This document shows, piece by piece, positions 1 through 7,808 of a DNA stretch of 64,000 bases (the stretch's first letter is position 1; each line of letters begins with the position of its first letter). The position numbers were made by a program, and so were the translations under genes. Source of the DNA: Ruthenibacterium avium (lineage in GTDB: Bacteria; Bacillota; Clostridia; Oscillospirales; Ruminococcaceae); contig DWYA01000008.1 in the NCBI GenBank assembly GCA_019118905.1, positions 4,406 through 68,405 on the forward strand, written 5' to 3'. The notes under the pieces were generated by a model. That model saw nothing but the letters and a program-made list of their open reading frames with translations. It had not been told where the DNA came from and made no database searches.

Positions 1-82
1 GCATCGGTTTTCAAGTTTTGTACTAACTTTATTTATTATACTAAAAGTACAAATTAAAATGTGGCGCAAAGCAAAGAAATCA

Positions 83-111
83 TTGACTACACTACCAAAA
101 CGGTATACAAT
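83..111 (+). promoter_or_regulatory. Promoter upstream of chemoreceptor 1
   Basis: A TTGACT box at 83-88 and a TACAAT box at 106-111 are separated by 17 bases, as in a vegetative promoter. It lies 100 bases before the receptor start. No clear sigma-28 box (TAAA, about 15 bases, CCGATAT) was found closer to the gene. Positions 1-82 hold nothing I can name. Confidence 0.5.
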
Positions 112-209
112 ACAGATAATACTGTAGCTAAGAATAAACAAGTTAAGTGCAGGAATTTTGCGGCAAAGAATAAAGCAGATATTGGGTTTGATTAAAAGGA
201 GGTATCATT

Positions 210-1793
210 TTGAAAATTCATAAATTGATGTACATTGTCCTATCTTTTTTGGCAGTGGTGTCACTGCTTGGCACCATTTTCATGTTTGTAATGCTCAACT
301 CCAATCAAGATAATGCAAAGGTGGTTAATTACAGCGGTATGGTGCGCGGCGGTGTGCAGCGCATATTAAAGCTGCATCTGCTGGAGCAGCCGGTGGACGA
401 CCTCGTCAGCCAAATGGATAAAACCATTAACGGCTTGCTTGACGGCGATGCATCCATGGGGCTGTCCAAAGCGGCTGATGCAAATTTTCGCGCAAAAATG
501 GAAGCAGTTCGTACTTATTGGAACGACGAATTAAAAGCACAGCTGATTCACGAGAAAGGCGAGCACGACCCTCAGGCGCTTTTGGAAAAGAGCGAGGAAT
601 TTTTTACCATGACCGATGAAGCAGCTACTGCCGCCGAAGCCTTTTCTGAAAAAGGCATTTTGGAGATGAAAGTTGCCATTGTAGTTATTTTTGTGGTCAA
701 CGTGGCTTGCATTGTGTCCATTGGGCTTTTGATTAGCCGCCGTGTACTCTCTCCGCTGAAACAATTGGAAAACGGTGTAACAAAATTTGCGGGCGGCAAT
801 CTGTCGGCAGAGATCGACTATCGTTCCAACGACGAGCTCGGCTCTTTGGCAGAAAGTATGCGCGGCATGATGCACCAGCTGCGCGGCTATATTGAGGAAA
901 TCGAGTACCAGCTGCAAGAGATTTCGCACGGCAATTTGGATGTGCAGGTGCGTGCAGAGTTTCGCGGTGACTTTGTGGCCATTGAGCGTTCGCTGGAAAA
1001 GATTGTTTCTTCTTTGAACGATACCATGAACCATATCGGTTCCAGTGCCGAGCAGGTGGCGGCCAATTCGCAGCAAGTAGCCGTAGGAATCCAAACGGTG
1101 GTTTCGGGCGCATCGCAGGAAGGCAACGCCATGGAGGCCCTGACATCGACGGTATCGGACGTCTCGGGACAGCTGGGTCAAACCGCCCACAATGCTGCCC
1201 GCGCTGACGAGATGGTGAAGAAGGTTTCCCAGCAAATCGAACGCTGCGGCGACCAAATGCAGCAGATGGTAAAGGCGATGGAGCACATTTCCGAAACCTC
1301 GGCCAGCATTGGCAAAATTACAAAGGCAATCGAAGATATTGCCTTCCAAACCAATATTTTGGCGCTGAATGCGGCGGTGGAAGCGGCGCGCGCCGGTGCG
1401 GCAGGCAAAGGCTTTGCTGTCGTGGCCGACGAGGTGCGCGCGCTGGCTAATAAAAGCAGCGAATCGGCCAAGAGCACGGCTGCTTTGGTGAGCACCTCGA
1501 TGACAGCGGTGACAAACGGTACACAGATTGCCGCACAAACTTCCGATTTGCTGCGCGAAGTGGTGACGATGGCACAGGAGGTAACAGGAGCGGTAGACTC
1601 TATCACCGGTGCAACGGCGCAGCAGTCGCAGTCGCTGGAGGAAATTATGCAGGGCATTCACCAAGTGAACAATGCCATTACCAATAATATCGCGGCTGCC
1701 GAGGAAAGCTCGGCCGCAGGCGAGGAACTTTCCGAGCAGGCAAAAGTAATGAAAGAGCTGGTGGCAAAATTCCGCTTGAAACAAGTGGTGTAA
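210..1793 (+). CDS. Methyl-accepting chemotaxis protein (receptor 1)
   Basis: Transmembrane chemoreceptor that passes ligand signals to CheA through CheW. Visible parts: first membrane helix near residues 5-29, an extracytoplasmic sensor of about 120 residues, second helix near 152-174, HAMP region to about 230, and a methyl-accepting signalling hairpin with the conserved tip (AFQTNILALNAAVEAARAG, near 380) followed by GKGFAVVADEVR. The start is a TTG preceded by AAAGGAGG at 195-202 with 7 bases between, much better than any ATG inside. The sensor domain is small and its ligand cannot be told. One of three receptors in the window; no cheA or cheY is present here. Confidence 0.93.
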   Translation: MKIHKLMYIVLSFLAVVSLLGTIFMFVMLNSNQDNAKVVNYSGMVRGGVQRILKLHLLEQPVDDLVSQMDKTINGLLDGDASMGLSKAADANFRAKMEAVRTYWNDELKAQLIHEKGEHDPQALLEKSEEFFTMTDEAATAAEAFSEKGILEMKVAIVVIFVVNVACIVSIGLLISRRVLSPLKQLENGVTKFAGGNLSAEIDYRSNDELGSLAESMRGMMHQLRGYIEEIEYQLQEISHGNLDVQVRAEFRGDFVAIERSLEKIVSSLNDTMNHIGSSAEQVAANSQQVAVGIQTVVSGASQEGNAMEALTSTVSDVSGQLGQTAHNAARADEMVKKVSQQIERCGDQMQQMVKAMEHISETSASIGKITKAIEDIAFQTNILALNAAVEAARAGAAGKGFAVVADEVRALANKSSESAKSTAALVSTSMTAVTNGTQIAAQTSDLLREVVTMAQEVTGAVDSITGATAQQSQSLEEIMQGIHQVNNAITNNIAAAEESSAAGEELSEQAKVMKELVAKFRLKQVV

Positions 1794-1820
1794 ACAGAGA
1801 TATAAAAATATTTTTCATCA

Positions 1821-1858
1821 CAGCAGGGCAGCTTTCGGGCGGCCCTGCTGTTGCTTTT
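1821..1858 (+). terminator. Terminator after receptor 1
   Basis: Stem CAGCAGGGC (1821-1829) pairs with GCCCTGCTG (1842-1850), followed by a T-rich stretch. It closes the single-gene receptor unit. Confidence 0.8.
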
Positions 1859-1962
1859 ATCTATTTTTGGCACAGCGCAAGGGCTTTGAGACAAAAAAGC
1901 GGCAAACTGGGGTTCAAAGGAACAATTCAAGCCGGCAGGCTTTTTTCATTTGCTTGTTTTGC

Positions 1963-1991
1963 TTGTGGGAGCTGCACGCATGTGGTACTAT
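1963..1991 (+). promoter_or_regulatory. Putative promoter of ppk2
   Basis: TTGTGG (1963-1968) and TACTAT (1986-1991) are 17 bases apart, about 90 bases before the ppk2 start. The match is moderate. A short hairpin with six T's lies just upstream at 1929-1946. Confidence 0.35.
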
Positions 1992-2078
1992 GATGATAAC
2001 TAAAATGGATAGCCCCGGGCACATCTGCCCACAATGGCTTTACAATGAAATCAATCAGAGTGGAAAAGGAGGCAGCCT

Positions 2079-2960
2079 ATGCTGAACGTAGAGCGTCTGT
2101 GTGTCAAAAAAGAAGGAGAATTTGAGGTGCTGAAAGGCTGTACCTCGGCAAAGCGGGCCGGAGTGAAAAAGCAGGACCGCGCTTTATACGAGGAACGCAC
2201 CCAGCAAAATTTGCAGCAGCTGGCACTGCTTCAGGAAAAGCTGTATGCCGAAGGAAAAGAAGGCGTTGTTGTAGTGCTGCAAGCGATGGACGCAGCAGGA
2301 AAAGACAGTGCGGTGAAACATGTCATTGGCGCGGTCAACCCGCAGGGGGTAGATGTGGTCAGCTTTAAGCAGCCCACAAAAGAAGAGCTGGCGCATGACT
2401 ACTTGTGGCGAGCGTTTCGTGCGCTGCCCCAAAGAGGCAAAATGGCCATTTTTAACCGTTCTTACTACGAAGATGTGCTGGTGGTTCAAGTACACCATTT
2501 GGAAAAAACCTATCGCATGGCCGATCGGTGTATTGAGGAAGATTTTTTTGAAAAGCGCTATCGTCAAATTACGGATTTCGAGCGCTATTTGTACGAAAAC
2601 AGCTATCGCGTTGTGAAAATCTTTTTGAATGTTTCCAGCGAAAAGCAAAAAGAGCGTTTTTTGGAGAGAATTGACGACCCGGCAAAAAATTGGAAGTTTT
2701 CCGCCGCGGACTTAAAAGAGCGCGCTTTTTTTGACCGCTATCAAGAGATTTATCAAGACGTCATTGATGCAACGGCGCGTCCGCACACGCCTTGGTATAT
2801 TGTACCTGCCGATCAAAAATGGCTGGCGCGTTACTGCATCAGCGAAATTTTAGTGCAGGCTTTGCGCGAAATTGACCCGCAATTTCCGCAGCTGAGCGAA
2901 GAAGAAAAGAAAAACCTCGCCCAATGCCGCAGCCTGTTGACCGAGCAAAAAGAAGAATGA
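2079..2960 (+). CDS. ppk2: Polyphosphate kinase 2 family protein (PPK2)
   Basis: PPK2 enzymes are cytoplasmic and move phosphate between polyphosphate and nucleotides, often making ATP or GTP from ADP or GDP. The 293-residue length fits a one-domain PPK2. The P-loop QAMDAAGKDS lies near residue 70, followed by the characteristic NRSYYEDVLV segment near 125 and the C-terminal PWYIVPADQKWLAR near 244. The ATG is preceded by AAAGGAGG with 6 bases between. The gene stands alone, but the pst-phoU operon lies 5 kb downstream, in keeping with a role in phosphate storage. Whether it prefers nucleoside mono- or diphosphates cannot be told by eye. Confidence 0.88.
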   Translation: MLNVERLCVKKEGEFEVLKGCTSAKRAGVKKQDRALYEERTQQNLQQLALLQEKLYAEGKEGVVVVLQAMDAAGKDSAVKHVIGAVNPQGVDVVSFKQPTKEELAHDYLWRAFRALPQRGKMAIFNRSYYEDVLVVQVHHLEKTYRMADRCIEEDFFEKRYRQITDFERYLYENSYRVVKIFLNVSSEKQKERFLERIDDPAKNWKFSAADLKERAFFDRYQEIYQDVIDATARPHTPWYIVPADQKWLARYCISEILVQALREIDPQFPQLSEEEKKNLAQCRSLLTEQKEE

Positions 2961-2987
2961 CTTAAAAAATGAAAAAAATAATCCAAT

Positions 2988-3005
2988 TTTAATGCGGCTT
3001 TAATG
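2988..3005 (+). promoter_or_regulatory. Direct repeat TTTAATG, possible response-regulator site
   Basis: TTTAATG occurs at 2988-2994 and again at 2999-3005, so the two copies start 11 bases apart, one helical turn. That spacing is typical of OmpR/PhoP-type regulator sites. It lies about 80 bases upstream of the PepSY lipoprotein gene. The regulator is unknown. Confidence 0.4.
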
Positions 3006-3082
3006 TTCAGCGTGTATCCTCATAGACAAGATAAAACACAAACCCCCTTCACAAGGGAACAAGATAAGAGGAGATGTTGAAT

Positions 3083-4057
3083 ATGAAAAAAATGTGGATC
3101 ACTATGCTGGCATTAACGGCAGCCGTTTCTCTCACCGCTTGCGGCACAGCAGCTGCTGCTTCCGCTTCTCAAACTTCGGGTGTTGCTCCTGTGGCTTCTC
3201 CGTCCGGCAACGGTTCTACCGGTTTGGCGGGCAATACACAAAGCACCGATATTGGCGAAAGTGCAGCCAAGGAAATTGCTTTCACTGATGCCGGTATCAG
3301 CGCCGAGCAAGTGCAGTATTTGTGGAGCAAAATGGATTATGACGACGGCAAAGCGGTTTACGATGTGGAATTTGTTGTGAACGGCGTGGAGTACGATTAT
3401 GAAATCGACGCAGTGAGCGGCACGATTTTAAGTGTAGACCAAGAGGCCGACAACTACCGCGCTGCCAACCAAACGGCAGGAACCCAAGCGGCTTCCCAGA
3501 CGAGCGGAAATGCGGCTCCCCAAAAGACAACCGCGCAGAGCAATTCCACCGCACAAACAGCCAATCAGGGCAGCACCGCGCAGCAGAACAATTATATTGG
3601 CGAACAAGCTGCACAGGATGCGGCTTTGGCACACGCAGGCGTCAGCGCCCAGAACGTCAGCTTTGTGCGCACCAAGCTTGACTGGGACAATGGCCGCTGG
3701 CAGTATGAAGTGGAATTTTACGACCAGGGAACAGAATATGATTACAGCATTGACGCCGTAACCGGTGAGGTGCTGGGCTATGACTACGACGCAGAGTATT
3801 ACACGGCCAACAACAATACAGCAGCCATGCAAACGGCCCCGGGCGCACAAATTAGTGCAGAGGATGCAAAGGCAATTGCCCTGGCACATGCAGGCGTTTC
3901 GGCACAGGATGCCCAGCGCATGGAAATGGGCTTTGATAACGAGCATGGCCGCTCGGTGTATGAATTTGAGTGGCATGTGGGCTGGACGGAGTACTCCTGC
4001 GATGTAGACGCAAATACCGGTGAAGTGGTGGGCTATTCCAGCGAATATGACGACTAA
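3083..4057 (+). CDS. Lipoprotein with three PepSY-like domains
   Basis: Predicted exported lipoprotein of 324 residues. The signal peptide ends in a lipobox-like LTAC at about residues 18-21. A Ser/Ala/Thr linker is followed by three similar repeats of about 65 residues near 50-115, 160-225 and 245-324. Each has the pattern A...AGVSA, then V.....D.D.G...YEVEF...G.EYDY.IDA.TG.VL, which is the PepSY fold. Such domains often restrain proteases or accompany sensor kinases; the function here is not known. The start ATG at 3083 has GGAG 9 bases upstream; the ATG at 3074 is too close to that site. A TTTAATG direct repeat upstream suggests response-regulator control. Confidence 0.82.
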   Translation: MKKMWITMLALTAAVSLTACGTAAAASASQTSGVAPVASPSGNGSTGLAGNTQSTDIGESAAKEIAFTDAGISAEQVQYLWSKMDYDDGKAVYDVEFVVNGVEYDYEIDAVSGTILSVDQEADNYRAANQTAGTQAASQTSGNAAPQKTTAQSNSTAQTANQGSTAQQNNYIGEQAAQDAALAHAGVSAQNVSFVRTKLDWDNGRWQYEVEFYDQGTEYDYSIDAVTGEVLGYDYDAEYYTANNNTAAMQTAPGAQISAEDAKAIALAHAGVSAQDAQRMEMGFDNEHGRSVYEFEWHVGWTEYSCDVDANTGEVVGYSSEYDD

Positions 4058-4071
4058 GAGCTTACAAAAAG

Positions 4072-4100
4072 AAAAAAGGAGGGTATAGCCCTCCTTTTTT
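4072..4100 (+). terminator. Terminator after PepSY lipoprotein gene
   Basis: Stem AAAAAAGGAGGG pairs with CCCTCCTTTTTT around a short TATAG loop. The long T run makes this a strong intrinsic terminator. Confidence 0.85.
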
Positions 4101-4205
4101 CGTATTTTTTAGCTGAAAAAACAAAAAAAAGAGCGCATCGTGCACAAGAATTTTTAAAACGGCTTTTCGGGCTTTAGGCAACATTCTGAAAAGTGAGCTG
4201 CTTTA

Positions 4206-4234
4206 TTGATTTATTCTGATAAAGCGGTTATAAT
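4206..4234 (+). promoter_or_regulatory. Strong promoter of a non-coding RNA
   Basis: TTGATT at 4206-4211 and a perfect TATAAT at 4229-4234 are exactly 17 bases apart. The expected start point, near 4241, coincides with the first base of the 5' stem of the RNA described next. No coding region follows on this strand before the terminator. Confidence 0.7.
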
Positions 4235-4240
4235 AAGGGT

Positions 4241-4425
4241 ACAGTGAAGGCGTTAGAAATCCGGATTCGTTGCCCTAGCTGATACAGAGGGGTGTTTTTG
4301 AAAAGTGCTTTGAAAAGGCCGAAAGAGAACGTCGTAACGCTTTGGGCTTTTTGACACTGTTATTGGTTCGGCACTTTTCGATAAAACAAAAAAACAGGCA
4401 CGCGGTGGGGCGTGCCTGTTTTTTT
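4241..4425 (+). ncRNA. Candidate structured non-coding RNA, about 185 nt
   Basis: The segment has a promoter, secondary structure and a terminator but no credible open frame. ACAGTG at 4241-4246 pairs with CACTGT at 4355-4360, and GCGTT at 4250-4254 pairs with AACGC at 4336-4340, giving a closed multi-branched domain. Inside are a CCCT/AGGG hairpin and a self-complementary AATCCGGATT. TATTG/CGATA forms another hairpin near 4361-4383 before the terminator. I could not match it to a riboswitch class I know. A 6S-type or species-specific regulatory RNA is possible. It is transcribed toward the end of yitT, which lies on the other strand. Confidence 0.5.
4394..4425. terminator. Bidirectional terminator between the ncRNA and yitT
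   Basis: ACAGGCACGC (4394-4403) pairs with GCGTGCCTGT (4410-4419). T runs flank it on both strands, so it can end both the ncRNA and the convergent yitT transcript. Confidence 0.88.
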
Positions 4426-4442
4426 GCTGTAACGGCAAAAGA

Positions 4443-5309
4443 TTAAATATTGCGAAAGCCTTTGCCGATGGTTTCCGAGGAGTTGACAATGGTGATAAAC
4501 GCCTTGGGGTCGGTTTTGCGAATATAATTGCGCAGCAGCATGGCTTCGCGGCGGTTGAGCACCGTGCTGATCACTTGCAGCGATTCATGCGTATAAGCGC
4601 CCTGCGCTTCGTAAATGGTAGCGCTGCGGTGAAGCGAGGTCATAATAAATTCCAAAATAGGTTCCGGGTCATGAGAAACAATGGTGATATATTTGCGCAC
4701 GTTGATGCCGTCGATGATGCCGTCCATCACGAAGGCTTTCGCCAAAAGGCCCAGCACGCAGTAAAGACAAATGCGCGGCCCATACAGTGCGCCTGCCGCC
4801 AGAGCAATGAGAAAATCCGATATAAAAAGCGATTTTCCAATTTCTAAGCTCGTGCGTTTGGCCAAAATGAGTGCAATGATATCGGTTCCGCCCGAGGACG
4901 CGCCGATATTAAACAAAATGGCCGAGCCCGCCGCGGGCAGAATGACCGCAAAGCAGAACTCTAAAAACAAATCGTTGGTTAAAGGCTCGGTCAGCGGCCA
5001 AATCCATTCAAAAACAGTAATAAATACCGACAAAGCAAAAGACGAATAAATGGTGCCTGCCATTGTTTTAAAGTCCAGGCAGATAAGACCCGTTACCACT
5101 AGGATGGCGTTTAGAATGAGCATAAACGTACCAACATTCATGTTGGGAATTAAGCTGCTGGCAATAATGGAAATGCCCGTAGTGCCGCCCATAGCTAGAT
5201 GGTTGGGCGTTTTAAAAATATAAGTGCCCAGTGCGGTGAGAATCTGCCCCAGATTTAACAAAAGGAAATAGCGGATATTTTCGGGTGTCAAAAGATGCTT
5301 TGCTTTCAT
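4443..5309 (-). CDS. YitT family membrane protein (DUF161 + DUF2179)
   Basis: Integral membrane protein of 288 residues with five or six hydrophobic helices in the first 200 residues and a soluble C-terminal DUF2179 domain of about 80 residues. The family pattern is visible: an early glycine-rich GGTTGISIIASSLI segment, SSGGTDIIALIL near the middle, and the C-terminal RSATIYEAQGAYTHE and VLNRREAMLLRNYI segments. The family is widespread in Firmicutes, usually in several copies, and its substrate is unknown. I start it at the ATG ending at 5309, which has GGGAG 8 bases upstream; a longer frame to 5393 lacks a good ribosome site. It converges on the ncRNA terminator. Confidence 0.85.
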   Translation of the reverse strand: MKAKHLLTPENIRYFLLLNLGQILTALGTYIFKTPNHLAMGGTTGISIIASSLIPNMNVGTFMLILNAILVVTGLICLDFKTMAGTIYSSFALSVFITVFEWIWPLTEPLTNDLFLEFCFAVILPAAGSAILFNIGASSGGTDIIALILAKRTSLEIGKSLFISDFLIALAAGALYGPRICLYCVLGLLAKAFVMDGIIDGINVRKYITIVSHDPEPILEFIMTSLHRSATIYEAQGAYTHESLQVISTVLNRREAMLLRNYIRKTDPKAFITIVNSSETIGKGFRNI

Positions 5310-5464
5310 ACTTCGGTGCTCCCGTCTTGTTTGGCTTTGTCGGATGTGATATACTGTAACCATGCCGATTAGCAGCATTGTAACATAATACACACAAAAA
5401 AGAAACGGCTTTTTGATTTTTTTGTCGGCAAGTGAGCAATCATTGAGTAGATAGGAACGGTGCC

Positions 5465-7021
5465 ATGAATTTCAGCGATTTACAGCTTCAAACGTCTTTG
5501 CTGCGTGCGGTAGAGCAAGCGGGTTATCAAACGCCCTCGCCTATCCAGCAAAAGGCAATTCCGCCGGTATTGGCAAAACACGATTTGCTGGCGTGTGCGC
5601 AGACGGGAACCGGCAAAACAGCTGCGTTTGCACTGCCTATTTTGCAGCTTTTATCTGCCTCTCAGGTGAAGGGAAGACCCATCCGCGCCCTTATTTTAAC
5701 CCCTACGCGGGAGCTGGCGCTGCAAATTGATGAATGCATGGAAGTTTATTCGCGCTATTTGGCTGTGTCGCATACAGTCATCTACGGCGGCGTGGGTCAA
5801 GCACCTCAGGTGGCTGCGCTGGAACGCGGCGCAGAAATTTTAACCGCCACACCGGGCCGTTTGCTGGATTTGATGCAGCAGGGCAAGGTGCCGCTTGACC
5901 GGCTGGAGATTTTTGTGTTGGACGAAGCCGACCGAATGCTCGATATGGGCTTTATCCACGATGTGCGCCGGGTCATCCGCGCATTGCCTCAAAAGCGTCA
6001 AACGCTGTTGTTCAGCGCCACGATGCCGCCGGAAATTGAGCGTTTGGCACACCAGATTCTCCACCACCCCAAAAAGGTGATGGTGGCCCCGCCCTCCACC
6101 ACGGTGGAGCGCATTGAGCAAAGCGTTTATTTTGCCGAAAAGCCGGATAAGAAGCGGCTTTTGCCCGTTTTGCTGCGTGCGCCGGAGGTGGAAAGCGCGC
6201 TGGTATTCACCCGCACCAAGCACGGCGCCAACCGTGTGGCTGCCGATTTGACGCGCGCGGGCATTGAGGCGATGGCCATTCACGGCAATAAAAGCCAAAC
6301 GGCTCGGCAGACAGCGCTTTCCCGCCTGAAAAGCGGCGAGCTGCGTGTACTGGTGGCAACGGATATTGCCGCGCGCGGTATTGATGTCAGCGGCCTTTCT
6401 CATGTGGTCAATTACGACTTGCCCAATGTGCCGGAAACGTATGTCCACCGCATTGGGCGCACGGGCCGAGCAGGACGCGATGGCGTGGCATGGAGCTTTT
6501 GCAGCCAAGAGGAGCGCCCCTATCTGAAAGAAATTGAAAAGCAGACAAAACAGAAAATTCCCGTGTGCCAAGCCGCCGAAATAACCGCGGCACAGCCGAG
6601 CATGGGGACAGAAAAGGAGAACGTTATGGAGCAACAGGACAAACAGACGGCGGAACGCGAGCCGTCGCGGCGCCGTCCGCGCCGCGGAAAACGCGGCCAG
6701 GGGGCAAAATCGGCCCGTGCCGTAGTAAAACCGGATCAGGCAGTGAAAGCACCCCAGAACACAGCGGCACAGGAAGCCCCGGCAAAGCCCGCTCAAAGCG
6801 CAAAACCCGAGCGCGCGCCCAAACAGCGTCCCCAAGCGCCCGCCCCTCAAAAGCGCACAAAGCCGGAGCGTCCGGCCGCACAGAAAAATCGTGCTCTGGA
6901 AGAAGATAACTCGATTCAGCTCATCAGCCGCCGTCCGCCGGCGCAGAAATATGCAAGCTTTGAGGAATACATGAAGGCACACGGCGGCGGAATGGCCCCC
7001 TTTGCCGAAACCGAAAGCTGA
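5465..7021 (+). CDS. DEAD-box ATP-dependent RNA helicase (RhlE/CshA type)
   Basis: Cytoplasmic helicase that remodels RNA, for example in cold response, ribosome assembly or mRNA decay. All core motifs can be read: Q motif (PSPIQ) near 22, Walker A AQTGTGKT near 45, PTRELA, DEAD near 150, SAT near 181, and HRIGRTGRAG near 328. After residue 370 comes a long low-complexity tail rich in Pro, Ala, Lys, Arg and Gln, typical of RNA-binding extensions in RhlE-like enzymes. The last 30 residues (QKYASFEEYMKAHGG) look folded and may be a contact site. The start is supported by AGGAACGG a few bases upstream. A small gene follows 15 bases later. Confidence 0.93.
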   Translation: MNFSDLQLQTSLLRAVEQAGYQTPSPIQQKAIPPVLAKHDLLACAQTGTGKTAAFALPILQLLSASQVKGRPIRALILTPTRELALQIDECMEVYSRYLAVSHTVIYGGVGQAPQVAALERGAEILTATPGRLLDLMQQGKVPLDRLEIFVLDEADRMLDMGFIHDVRRVIRALPQKRQTLLFSATMPPEIERLAHQILHHPKKVMVAPPSTTVERIEQSVYFAEKPDKKRLLPVLLRAPEVESALVFTRTKHGANRVAADLTRAGIEAMAIHGNKSQTARQTALSRLKSGELRVLVATDIAARGIDVSGLSHVVNYDLPNVPETYVHRIGRTGRAGRDGVAWSFCSQEERPYLKEIEKQTKQKIPVCQAAEITAAQPSMGTEKENVMEQQDKQTAEREPSRRRPRRGKRGQGAKSARAVVKPDQAVKAPQNTAAQEAPAKPAQSAKPERAPKQRPQAPAPQKRTKPERPAAQKNRALEEDNSIQLISRRPPAQKYASFEEYMKAHGGGMAPFAETES

Positions 7022-7036
7022 AAAGGGAGAAAACGG

Positions 7037-7228
7037 ATGGAAATGACATTTGAACAGGCTGAGGCAAGCCTTTCCCAAGAGAGAAAAGCATATTTAGCGC
7101 GTTTGATGTGGGAAAAAAGTACCTTGCCCGACGACCTTACCGAGCCGGAAAAGGTGTTTTGCTTTGGCCTATATGCTTTGGAAGAATATGAGGAGCGCAG
7201 CGCCATTCGGCGTTATTTTGAACCGTGA
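7037..7228 (+). CDS. Small hypothetical protein, 63 residues
   Basis: Acidic, helix-prone protein without membrane segment or signal peptide. It begins 15 bases after the helicase stop and has GGGAG upstream, so it is likely co-transcribed and possibly translated after the helicase. I recognise no family. The strong terminator at 7278-7335 ends the pair. Confidence 0.6.
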   Translation: MEMTFEQAEASLSQERKAYLARLMWEKSTLPDDLTEPEKVFCFGLYALEEYEERSAIRRYFEP

Positions 7229-7277
7229 CGGCACAAGAGAAAGATGCGCTGTCCATAATAAAATAGAATCAGCAGTG

Positions 7278-7335
7278 AAAAAGCGCCGCTTGACCGAAAG
7301 ATGAGAGGAATCTTTTCGGTCGGGCGGCGCTTTTT
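7278..7335 (+). terminator. Long-stem terminator after the helicase operon
   Basis: AAAAAGCGCCGC at 7278-7289 pairs with GCGGCGCTTTTT at 7324-7335, and the inner GACCGAAAGAT/ATCTTTTCGGTC extends the stem. Between here and 7600 I see nothing coding. Confidence 0.82.
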
Positions 7336-7612
7336 GCAATGTGAGATTTGTGTAAGAAAACAATCGGATAGAAGGGCCGCCCTTGGCGTGATTTTTTCAT
7401 TCGGCGGTAAGCCAAAAAAGGAAAGCGTGCAGCACTTTTTCAAATCGACTGGCATATCGCACAAAAAAGATGGGTTTCAGACGGCAGGGAATCCTTGTTT
7501 TTTGGGCTGTTTTACAAAAAAATCAGCGATGTGCAAAAATATCAGCCAAAGCCGCAAAATAGGCCGCTTTTTCTTTGTTTGACGATTTTCACAAGCGCCC
7601 ACCATACGAGAA

Positions 7613-7680
7613 TTTTACAAAAAATTTTCTGAGCCTTAAAAAACAAATGATTTTAGATTTTACAAAAAAGGCGGTATAGT
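7613..7680 (+). promoter_or_regulatory. Pho-box-like promoter of the pst operon
   Basis: The heptad TTTTACA occurs at 7613-7619 and 7658-7664, and TTTTAGA lies directly before the latter at 7651-7657. A -10 box TATAGT is at 7675-7680 with no good -35 box. Replacement of the -35 box by AT-rich heptads is what a PhoP/PhoB-activated promoter looks like. The site assignment is inference from position and pattern. Confidence 0.5.
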
Positions 7681-7685
7681 ATGCA

Positions 7686-7760
7686 TGTACCAAGCAGCCG
7701 GGAACGCCCGGCACACCCGGGGAAATGGCGTGTAACACGAAAAGCGCCGGCCTGGGTACA
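7686..7760 (+). promoter_or_regulatory. Structured 5' leader of pstS
   Basis: Starting at the expected transcription start, TGTACC (7686-7691) pairs with GGTACA (7755-7760) and encloses a perfect hairpin GCCGGG-AACG-CCCGGC (7697-7712) and a GGCG/CGCC hairpin (7727-7748). The result is a compact three-way junction between promoter and ribosome site. No known riboswitch consensus was recognised. Confidence 0.4.
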
Positions 7761-7808
7761 GAGGGTATGGATACAAGGTGTATCGAATGAGAAAGGATGA
7801 AAGTTACG

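Noticed and set aside
531..1784. Long minus-strand frame (417 codons) opposite receptor 1
   Set aside because: It mirrors a clear chemoreceptor gene, has no ribosome site and no recognisable domain; same for the long frames opposite receptors 2 and 3, the DEAD helicase and ftsH.
7301..7582. 93-codon plus-strand frame before the pst promoter
   Set aside because: Begins inside a terminator stem, has no ribosome site and no domain-like composition.
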